Position numbers and translations under genes: made by a program. This document shows, one piece after another, positions 1 to 5,525 of a DNA stretch of 6,000 nt (the stretch's first letter is position 1; every line of letters starts with the position of its first letter). Source of the DNA: Gammaproteobacteria bacterium (GTDB lineage: Bacteria > Pseudomonadota > Gammaproteobacteria > Arenicellales > JAOTYS01); assembly GCA_029861795.1 (NCBI GenBank), contig JAOTYS010000295.1, positions 1 to 6,000 of the forward strand, read 5' to 3'. The notes beneath the pieces were generated by a model that searched no databases, was not told the origin of the DNA, and worked only from the letters and a program-made list of their open reading frames with translations.

Positions 1-1106
1 ACAAACCCAGAGCGCACCTGGTCGCCAGGCTTCGGTCGCGCAAAATCCCAGATCCGGGCATCGATGGGTGGCCCTTTATAAGGATCGAGCCTCACATCGA
101 ACTGCACAGTCATGCTGACCAATAGTGTGGCCATAAGATAACGCCCCACTTGATCGTGTTCGTTGCCAGCACCGCGAGGAAAAGCAGGTGATGTGCTGGC
201 GAGCAGTAATCGCGGCGTTTCTATTGCACCCCCGGCGAGCACGTAAGCACGACCGCTGGCCTGCTTGCGCTCATCGCGTTGTAGGTAAACGACGGCGGTT
301 ATGCTGCGGTGTCTATCGACCTCCAGTCGCACCGCTTTCGCACCGGTCACTATGGTGACGTTTCCAGTGCGCTCGGCGCGTGCCAACGCTGTTAAGTCCA
401 CACTGGACTTGGCACCGAACTTACAACCTTGCACACAGCCGCCGCTATGTTGGCACGGCGGACGCCCATCTACCGAACGGCTGGGTAAGGCCAGCGTATT
501 GGGGAGTAAAGACCATCCTAGTTCGGCCGCACCCTGGGCGACATACTGACTGGCTTTCGACAGAGTGTGCGCCGCAGTGGGAAATGGTCCACGCGGTGGC
601 TTAAAGGGATTGCCCGGCTCGCCGGCGACGCCCAGGATGGCCTCAGCCTGCTCGTAGTAAGACGTAAGCTCGTCATAATCTATGGGCCAATCCACACCAA
701 GCCCGTATTCGCTGGCAGAGCGAATAGCATAGGTTGCGAACCGATGCGCTTCACCCTGATAGTGCAAGGTAGAGCCACCGAGTCCGACGGCGCGTTGATA
801 ATGAAAAGACGTACGTGTGGCACAAGCAGCCTTGCGGGTTGCAGTACCCGAACACAAATGTTCAAAGCCCGGCTGAACCGGCTCGCCCACCTTAATTGAC
901 AGGCTGGGCTCGGTCGCGGATTGTCGCAATGGATCTGGTCGAAGTTCCCAGTCCATGTGGTTCATAGGGAAGTCCCTCTCGGGAACATAGCGTTGACCCC
1001 GCTCCAGCACTAGTACACGCAGGCCCGTCTCGGCGAGCGCCATGGCAGCAAAACCACCGCCTGCTCCAGAGCCAACCACGACGACATCGAATTCAAGATT
1101 ACTCAA
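1..1106 (-). CDS. GMC-family FAD-dependent dehydrogenase, catalytic subunit (3'-truncated by window edge)
   Basis: The reading frame is open from 1106 to the left edge: 368 codons, with the C-terminal part missing. Visible features are an N-terminal FAD dinucleotide-binding motif GSGAGGG (residues 12-18), an acidic residue ending beta-2 (LVLERG, 32-37), the GMC signature GLGGSTLHYQG (108-118) and a second GMC-like stretch AGGAIETPRLLL (291-302). Cysteines 218, 224 and 228 form C-x5-C-x3-C followed by FGAKSS. This matches the cysteine spacing known from FAD glucose, fructose and gluconate dehydrogenases, where it binds a [3Fe-4S] cluster. Such enzymes oxidise sugars, polyols or alcohols and pass electrons to a cytochrome c or quinone. 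The start is TTG at 1106: a stop codon lies upstream in frame, and the next ATG (1043) would remove the FAD motif. There is no signal peptide, so export would depend on the Tat-signal subunit encoded immediately upstream, whose stop it overlaps. The substrate is not identifiable. A cytochrome subunit, if any, would lie outside the window. Confidence 0.9.
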   Translation of the reverse strand, partial: MSNLEFDVVVVGSGAGGGFAAMALAETGLRVLVLERGQRYVPERDFPMNHMDWELRPDPLRQSATEPSLSIKVGEPVQPGFEHLCSGTATRKAACATRTSFHYQRAVGLGGSTLHYQGEAHRFATYAIRSASEYGLGVDWPIDYDELTSYYEQAEAILGVAGEPGNPFKPPRGPFPTAAHTLSKASQYVAQGAAELGWSLLPNTLALPSRSVDGRPPCQHSGGCVQGCKFGAKSSVDLTALARAERTGNVTIVTGAKAVRLEVDRHRSITAVVYLQRDERKQASGRAYVLAGGAIETPRLLLASTSPAFPRGAGNEHDQVGRYLMATLLVSMTVQFDVRLDPYKGPPIDARIWDFARPKPGDQVRSGF

Positions 1107-1633
1107 GACGAATCGCCCCGGGTCCTTGGTGGCGGTTCCGCGTAATCTGGATACCCCTCCGCCGGCGGTTTATATCCCAGGGCATGCTGGCCGGTCTCCG
1201 ATGCATAGTAGAAACGCAGTACGTCCTTACGGACCCTGGCGAAGAAAACAGAAGCCTCCCGTTCTGCAGCGCTCTTATGGTCAATAGATAACAGAACATC
1301 GGTGCGCTCGTTTAAATCCAGCCGGTCCAGTGGCCGCCCGCTATTGCTGATAGCGTGTCGATCTAGCAGCATGAGACCGCGGGCATATCCTTGTTGTAAG
1401 TTTGATTGCACCTGTATAAGGTTTAGTATTTTTTCAGACACACCCGCTTCTATAGCGCCAGCGTTTTGATCAGCGGGCACGATGGCGTCGACCACTGCAT
1501 CCAGGGTTCGCCGATTTATCGTCTCTGGTGTTGCCGGGCGCGTGTATCGACGTCGTTGTGAGAAAAATAGCGCGCCGATGGAGCTCGCGACGAAAGCCAA
1601 TCCTGCTAAGAATAATCTGCGAGAAATCTGCAT
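1103..1633 (-). CDS. Gluconate 2-dehydrogenase subunit 3-like protein (Tat-exported small subunit)
   Basis: A 176-residue protein from ATG 1633. The N-terminus reads MQISRRLFLAGLAF: a twin-arginine motif (SRRLFL, residues 4-9) followed by a hydrophobic stretch to about residue 24, as in Tat signals. The mature part has the family pattern: a helix with LDAVVDAIVPAD (44-55) and GAIEAGV (59-65), then a C-terminal FFARVRKDVLRFYY...ALGYKPPAEGYPDY segment (130-164). Proteins of this type (Pfam Gluconate_2-dh3) partner GMC dehydrogenases. They are thought to act as chaperone and Tat carrier for a catalytic subunit that lacks its own signal, which fits the adjacent gene. An AGGTGA ribosome-binding site at 1643-1638 lies four bases before the ATG. 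A TTG one codon earlier (1636) is less likely because it would leave only one base of spacing. The stop TGA overlaps the TTG start of the dehydrogenase gene, implying translational coupling. The length is near the lower end for the family. Confidence 0.88.
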   Translation of the reverse strand: MQISRRLFLAGLAFVASSIGALFFSQRRRYTRPATPETINRRTLDAVVDAIVPADQNAGAIEAGVSEKILNLIQVQSNLQQGYARGLMLLDRHAISNSGRPLDRLDLNERTDVLLSIDHKSAAEREASVFFARVRKDVLRFYYASETGQHALGYKPPAEGYPDYAEPPPRTRGDSS

Positions 1634-1801
1634 CAAGTCACCTGTGGTGGCTGTACCGCAAGAACAGCTCTTGGCCCACGGTCATCTTGAAGTATCACTC
1701 CGCGAAGCATTTAATCTCGCTCGGATGTGAGGTATTTGCTGCGACGACCCGGTCGCATCTCCCATTTCGCAACGATACGCCGGTGTGAGCGCTACCAAAC
1801 G
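1634..1801. other. Intergenic gap between the oxygenase and the dehydrogenase small subunit
   Basis: This 168-base gap lies between two genes read leftward. It holds the AGGTGA ribosome-binding site (1643-1638) of the small subunit and a short GC-rich palindrome CGACC-C-GGTCG at 1745-1755. That hairpin has no T-run after it on either strand, so it is not a convincing intrinsic terminator. I see no clear -35/-10 pair and no small gene. The gap is long enough to hold a separate promoter, so the dehydrogenase genes may be transcribed with the oxygenase or on their own. Confidence 0.5.
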
Positions 1802-2830
1802 TCAAACAGTCTCTTGGCGGTAATCGAAAGTCGCGTTGATCATGTCTAAAAGATGCTGTAGCCCCGTCGTCGGCGGATAACGCGGCGGATTATCAGCATC
1901 CTGACAAGTCTCTAGGCAAGAGACATCGGCATCAAAATCGGGGTCGAAGAAAAATGGAATCGAGTAACGCTCTTGACCTGACACGTTGATGCCACGATGC
2001 AAGGTCGATGCAAACAGATCATTGGTCCAGCGTGCCATCATGTCGCCGATATTCACCACAAAGCTATCTTTAATACAGGGAGCGTCGATCCAGACCTTGG
2101 CGCTGTTCCTGACCTGCAGCCCCGGCACGTTCTGCTGTGCCAGCATGGTGAGGCAGCCAAAGTCGGTGTGAGCGCCGGCCCCGAGGCGCTTCTCAGTGAT
2201 TTGTCCGGTCTGCGGCGGATAATGTAAAGGTCCGGCCGTGGCCATGGGCAAAGTGAGGTTGTTGTCGAAGAATGTCTCGTCTAAGTCCAAGGCCAATGCA
2301 AAAGCGCGCATGATCTGTACACCCAGACCACACATGGCTTCATAGTATTCTTCCCAGGTTTCCTTCCAGCCCGGTAGATTATCCGGCCACTGGTTGGGGC
2401 CATGAAGTGGTGTGTTGGCGCGTACCAATTGGTGATCCATGGGCAGGTCACGACCGATCTTGATGCCTTCCTTAAAGTCCCCCTCAGGTTGTTTGGCCGG
2501 GTTCAGGTTTTCGCCGCCATATCCAAAGTAACCGCGATGATATGGGGATCTTTCAATAGCTATCTCTTGCTTAACCTGCATCGGCAGATCAAAAAATCGC
2601 TTTGCTTCGGCGAATGCGTGTGCCACCAGATCGTGCGGCACTCCATGATCGACTAGATAAAAGAACCCAATGTCTCGACAGGCGTGACCGATCTGCAGCG
2701 CCACCTCTGATCGTCTCGCCAGATGGCCTTTGAGGAAGGGGCTGAAATCGATCACCGGAATCTTATCCAAGGGCACACGCTCAGCACGCAGAGACTCGCC
2801 GATCTGTGCTATGCCATTTACTATCGCCAT
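1802..2830 (-). CDS. 2-oxoglutarate/Fe(II)-dependent oxygenase, isopenicillin N synthase-like family
   Basis: A complete 342-residue protein, typical of the family (about 300-350). The N-terminal DIOX_N-type region starts at IPVIDFSPFL (24-33) and continues through CRDIGFFYLVDHGVP (51-65). The double-stranded beta-helix core carries the iron ligands HTD (H221, D223) and a distal His in STLHRGI (H278). It also has the 2-oxoglutarate-binding pair R288 and S290 in ERYSIPFFF. The stretch VNIGDMMARWTND (259-271) is also characteristic. These soluble cytoplasmic enzymes use O2 and 2-oxoglutarate to hydroxylate, desaturate or cleave small molecules. Isopenicillin N synthase itself does not use 2-oxoglutarate, but most homologues do. 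The start is ATG 2830, supported by GGGGGAAG (2844-2837) six bases upstream. It is the first gene of the leftward set and diverges from the TIM-barrel gene. Nothing around it resembles beta-lactam synthesis, so catabolic oxidation is likelier. The substrate is unknown. Confidence 0.93.
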   Translation of the reverse strand: MAIVNGIAQIGESLRAERVPLDKIPVIDFSPFLKGHLARRSEVALQIGHACRDIGFFYLVDHGVPHDLVAHAFAEAKRFFDLPMQVKQEIAIERSPYHRGYFGYGGENLNPAKQPEGDFKEGIKIGRDLPMDHQLVRANTPLHGPNQWPDNLPGWKETWEEYYEAMCGLGVQIMRAFALALDLDETFFDNNLTLPMATAGPLHYPPQTGQITEKRLGAGAHTDFGCLTMLAQQNVPGLQVRNSAKVWIDAPCIKDSFVVNIGDMMARWTNDLFASTLHRGINVSGQERYSIPFFFDPDFDADVSCLETCQDADNPPRYPPTTGLQHLLDMINATFDYRQETV

Positions 2831-2836
2831 GGTTTA

Positions 2837-2844
2837 CTTCCCCC
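2837..2844 (-). promoter_or_regulatory. Ribosome-binding site of the 2OG-Fe(II) oxygenase gene
   Basis: The minus strand reads GGGGGAAG, six bases before the ATG at 2830. It is a strong purine-rich Shine-Dalgarno-like sequence and settles the start codon of the oxygenase. Confidence 0.6.
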
Positions 2845-2914
2845 GTCTGCCATCAGCCGCCTTCGCCTGGAATTCTCATGATTGCACCGTAAAAGCTAGC
2901 ATGTTGTACACCCT

Positions 2915-2934
2915 TTTCCAATAACCGTTGGAAA
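2915..2934. promoter_or_regulatory. 20-bp perfect dyad, candidate operator in the divergent promoter region
   Basis: The sequence TTTCCAA-TAACCG-TTGGAAA is a 7-bp perfect inverted repeat with a 6-base spacer. It lies roughly midway in the 177-base region between the leftward oxygenase gene and the rightward TIM-barrel gene: 84 bases from one start codon and 73 from the other. The size and symmetry suit a dimeric repressor or activator such as a LacI-, GntR- or TetR-type regulator. No regulator gene is in the window. I found no convincing sigma-70 -35/-10 pair on either strand, so promoter positions are not assigned. The regulatory role is inferred from position and symmetry only. Confidence 0.5.
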
Positions 2935-2994
2935 TAGTGATCTATGTTTGCGACAATCCGTGACCGTTTGTCCATTCCTGCCTAGTCCGACCAC

Positions 2995-3002
2995 AAGAGA
3001 GA
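2995..3002 (+). promoter_or_regulatory. Ribosome-binding site of the TIM-barrel gene
   Basis: AAGAGAGA sits five bases before ATG 3008 and supports that start over the in-frame ATG at 2948. The upstream ATG would add 20 residues (MRQSVTVCPFLP...) that do not look like part of a barrel. Confidence 0.5.
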
Positions 3003-3007
3003 TATCG

Positions 3008-3676
3008 ATGGTTGATTTCATCTTCATGCTCACTCGGCAAGATCAAACTATCGAAGATTGCATCGAAACCTTTGAGTGCACTAAACATCTTGGAGTTCGC
3101 CATATCGGTTTCAAGGACGTGGGCGTGGACTTTGAGACATTGCGTGAGTTGAATCGACGCATTCAGGCATCCGGCGCCACCAGTTACATGGAAGTCGTCA
3201 GTACCACACCGCGGGCCTGTCTCGATTCGGCAGGTGCGGCGCGTGAGATCGGTGTCAATCGCCTGTTAGGCGGCACCGATGCAGAGGCGATTTTGAATAT
3301 CATCGCTGGCAGCGATATTGAGTATTTCCCGTTTCCGGGCAAACCAGAAGGACATCCAACACGACTCGGTGGTGCACCACAGGAAATAGCGGATGACTGC
3401 CGCCGTTTTCAGAGTCTCGGTTGTCATGGCGTGGATCTGCTGGCGTATCGGGCAATCGAATCCAGACCTTGCGATCTAGTGCGTGCCGCGCGTGAGGCCA
3501 CCGACGGTTATCTCATCATTGCGGGTAGTGTGGATTCGCCGCAGCGTATTCAGGAACTCGGCGAAGCGGGAGCTGACGCGTTTACCGTTGGTTCGGCGGT
3601 GTTTGACGGATCATTTTCGCAGCATAAAGGCGCCACTGCATCACAACTGAAAGATATACTGGCTGCGTGTGGCTAG
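3008..3676 (+). CDS. TIM-barrel protein of the ribulose-phosphate-binding (HisA/HisF-like) type, function unknown
   Basis: A 222-residue protein, about the size of a single (beta/alpha)8 barrel. Regularly spaced strand-helix units are visible: VDFIFMLT (2-9), VRHIGFKDVGVD (30-41), SYMEVVST (59-66), VNRLLGGTD (83-91), IEYFPFPG (104-111), HGVDLLAYR (140-148), GYLIIAGSVDS (167-177) and ADAFTVGSAVFDGSF (189-203). The last two, AGSV and GSA, correspond in place and form to the phosphate-binding loops of ribulose-phosphate-binding barrels such as HisA, HisF and TrpC. Charged or polar residues at strand ends (K36, D37, E62, D143) could form an active site. A phosphorylated sugar-like substrate is therefore likely, possibly the product of the FGGY kinase downstream, but the reaction is not identifiable and I know no named family for it. 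It is the first gene of the rightward set. ATG 3008 is preferred to ATG 2948 because of the ribosome-binding site. The stop TAG directly abuts a palindromic repeat. Confidence 0.8.
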   Translation: MVDFIFMLTRQDQTIEDCIETFECTKHLGVRHIGFKDVGVDFETLRELNRRIQASGATSYMEVVSTTPRACLDSAGAAREIGVNRLLGGTDAEAILNIIAGSDIEYFPFPGKPEGHPTRLGGAPQEIADDCRRFQSLGCHGVDLLAYRAIESRPCDLVRAAREATDGYLIIAGSVDSPQRIQELGEAGADAFTVGSAVFDGSFSQHKGATASQLKDILAACG

Positions 3677-3816
3677 GAACCTATCTCAAAAAGGATCTTT
3701 TCCGCGCAGGCGTTGTTTTAGGGTCGCTCAAATGCTCATGTACTGGGTGTACACTGCCCTTTTCGCGACCCACAGGCCTAGCCTGCACGAAATATCTCCG
3801 ATTCTGAGATAAGTTC
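3677..3816. repeat. 140-bp imperfect palindrome, possible non-autonomous (MITE-like) element
   Basis: The two halves match in blocks at equal distances from a centre near 3746: GAAC-Y-TATCTCA-R-AA at the ends (3677-3691 against 3802-3816), GCAGGC/GCCTGC (3706-3711, 3781-3786), GGGTCGC/GCGACCC (3721-3727, 3765-3771) and the apex TGTAC-TGGGT-GTACA (3739-3753). The sequence between blocks differs between the arms. It begins at the base after the TAG stop of the TIM-barrel gene, and a second TAG follows the right end (3817-3819), so a short target duplication is possible. I see no coding capacity. Similar palindromes with a TGCTCATGTAC...GTACACT core occur, from memory, dispersed in several gammaproteobacterial genomes; that is unverified. 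As RNA it would fold into a long interrupted hairpin that could reduce readthrough into the kinase gene or stabilise the upstream message. Confidence 0.72.
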
Positions 3817-3952
3817 TAGTCGTTTGTCATGGTGGTACCAACCCATTACGGGACAGTTGACGGGGGGTGCGTTCCAGCCCAGACGTTCAGGTGACAACGA
3901 TTGCAGGCGCAAACACGAACAGCATGCGCACTGAGAATCGAACAATGCGCCA
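3817..3952. other. Leader region upstream of the FGGY kinase gene
   Basis: These 136 bases separate the palindrome from the kinase start. They include an 8-bp palindrome TGGTACCA (3833-3840) and a TTGACG hexamer (3857-3862) with no matching -10 box at 16-18 bases. A 10-codon reading frame beginning at ATG 3924 encodes MRTENRTMRQ, and its TGA (3954-3956) overlaps the kinase ATG at 3953. There is no obvious ribosome-binding site for the mini-frame. A promoter here is plausible but not visible to me. Confidence 0.35.
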
Positions 3953-5488
3953 ATGAAATCGACTATGCCCTACATTTTAGGAGTGGATCTCGGTGCCGGC
4001 AGCTTGAAAGCATCGTTAGTTAGATCCGATGGCGTCGTGGTCGGTCACGCGTCCCACCCCATCGATACGTTGACCCCCAAGTTTGGCTGGTCGGAGCAAG
4101 ATCCGGAACAGTGGTATACCGCGTTCTGTAACGCAGTGCCACGAGCGCTCCGTGCTGCAGATGTCAGTGCTGAAGCTGTCGACGTTGTCGGCATTAGTGG
4201 TGGAGCGCACATACAGGTATTGCTGGATTCCCAAGACCAAATCATCAGACCTGCATTGTTATGGAGTGATCAGCGCAGCGCCGAGGAGGCGCAGGAATTG
4301 CATGAGCTTGCTGGTGATACCATCATCACCTCGTCCATGAACAAGGCGAACGCCACTTGGACTTTGCCGCAATTGCTATGGATCAAGCGGCATGAACCGG
4401 AGAACATAGCACGTGTCGCGAAGTTGTTCTTAGCAAAGGACTACTTGCGATTTAGGATTACCGGCGATTGGCATACCGATTTTAGCGACGCAGTAGGTGC
4501 GTTAATGGCGGACGCCGAAAGCGGCGGTTGGTCTCAAGCCATCTGCCAGCTTATCGATTGGCCAACAGCGACATTACCGCCGATTGTAGACCCGTGGGAG
4601 GTGGTGGGCGCAGTCGCTGCCGGAGCTGCAGAAGATGCAGGATTAAGGCAAGGTACCCCTGTAGTGACCGGCAGCAATGATACTACTGTGGAGTTATTCG
4701 GAGCCGGCGCGATTTCGCCCGGCCAAGGTGCGATCAAACTTGCGACGGCAGGCGTGTTGTTTCTAACAGTTGACCAGCCGATCGTGAATCCTCCGGTTTC
4801 CTGCTATCCCCATATCATTCCCGGCATGTATTACACCGCCACGGGTACAAATTCGTGTGCGTCAGCGCACCGTTGGCTCGCCGATGAGATTTTCGCTTCA
4901 GCGACAGCAAATGATGCGGATGAGACCGCAACTACTTTTGAAGTTATGGATCAAATGGCGGCGCAAGTGAGTCCAGGTTCAAAAGGTTTGATTTTTCATC
5001 CTTACTTGCAGGGTGAACGCGCTCCGTATTGGGACCCGTATCTACGCGCCGATTTCATTGGTATCACCATGCAACACAGTCGTCGTCATTTCGCCCGCGC
5101 GCTGTATGAAGGAATTGCGTTCTCAATCCGCGATCTCATGGAATCGTCGCGGGTAGAAGGGCTCGAATTCAAAGAGATCCGCCTACTTGGCGGGGGTGCT
5201 CGAAGTGGCACTTGGCGTCAGATTATCTCCGATGTATTGGGTGTCGAGGTGATACGTCCCGAATCCGGCGACGCGTCATTCGGCGCGGCCTTGGTGGCGG
5301 GTGTGGGGGCGGGAATATTTAGTTCGCTACAGGAAGCCGTGCAACGCTGTGTGCGGATTCTAGATCATTGTCAGCCTGATCCGGATACACACGATTTGTA
5401 CAGCGATTTGTTCGCAGTCTATAAGGATGCTCAGCAGGCGCTGGCACCGCTGGACCATCGACTATACAAACTCATTGGTGAATCATAG
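3953..5488 (+). CDS. FGGY-family carbohydrate kinase (xylulokinase-like)
   Basis: A complete 511-residue protein of normal family length (about 480-520). The N-terminal domain has the ATP-phosphate motif ILGVDLGAGS (8-17, with D12), GWSEQDPEQWY (45-55), the sugar-site region VGISGGAHIQVLLD (79-92) and LLWSDQR (102-108). The C-terminal domain has TGSNDTTVELFGAGA (239-253), where D243 is the likely catalytic base, and KLATAGV (262-268). It ends with the FGGY C-terminal signature from ARALYEGIAFSIRDL (381-395) through LLGGGARSGTWRQIISDVLG (411-430) to GDASFGAALVAGVGAGIF (439-456). The enzyme would phosphorylate a sugar or polyol with ATP in the cytoplasm. Overall it is closest to xylulokinase, but the usual xylulokinase MHG in this loop is replaced by AHI (85-87), so another ketose or polyol is possible. 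ATG 3965 is an alternative start giving MPYILGVDLG, more typical of the family; neither ATG has a clear ribosome-binding site. It converges on the amidotransferase gene 37 bases away. Confidence 0.93.
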   Translation: MKSTMPYILGVDLGAGSLKASLVRSDGVVVGHASHPIDTLTPKFGWSEQDPEQWYTAFCNAVPRALRAADVSAEAVDVVGISGGAHIQVLLDSQDQIIRPALLWSDQRSAEEAQELHELAGDTIITSSMNKANATWTLPQLLWIKRHEPENIARVAKLFLAKDYLRFRITGDWHTDFSDAVGALMADAESGGWSQAICQLIDWPTATLPPIVDPWEVVGAVAAGAAEDAGLRQGTPVVTGSNDTTVELFGAGAISPGQGAIKLATAGVLFLTVDQPIVNPPVSCYPHIIPGMYYTATGTNSCASAHRWLADEIFASATANDADETATTFEVMDQMAAQVSPGSKGLIFHPYLQGERAPYWDPYLRADFIGITMQHSRRHFARALYEGIAFSIRDLMESSRVEGLEFKEIRLLGGGARSGTWRQIISDVLGVEVIRPESGDASFGAALVAGVGAGIFSSLQEAVQRCVRILDHCQPDPDTHDLYSDLFAVYKDAQQALAPLDHRLYKLIGES

Positions 5489-5525
5489 CAACGGCGTTCA
5501 TACACTGTTAACTCAGTTGGGCGAG

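Noticed and set aside
301..899. Overlapping plus-strand reading frames of 74-110 codons
   Set aside because: They lie opposite the continuous GMC dehydrogenase frame, resemble no protein family and are explained as shadows of it.
1..1106. GMC gene suspected of being frameshifted
   Set aside because: Translating the minus strand by hand gives one continuous frame of 368 codons to the window edge with all family motifs in register.
1745..1755. GC-rich palindrome CGACC-C-GGTCG as a terminator after the oxygenase gene
   Set aside because: The stem is short and no T-run follows on the transcribed strand.
1802..2830. Assignment as a true isopenicillin N synthase or beta-lactam gene
   Set aside because: Only family-level motifs match, an R-x-S 2-oxoglutarate site is present, and no peptide synthetase or other beta-lactam genes are nearby.
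2948..3007. Upstream ATG giving a 242-residue TIM-barrel protein
   Set aside because: The extra 20 residues do not fit a barrel, and ATG 3008 has a well-placed AAGAGAGA ribosome-binding site.
3857..3862. TTGACG as a -35 box for the kinase gene
   Set aside because: No recognisable -10 hexamer lies 16-18 bases downstream.
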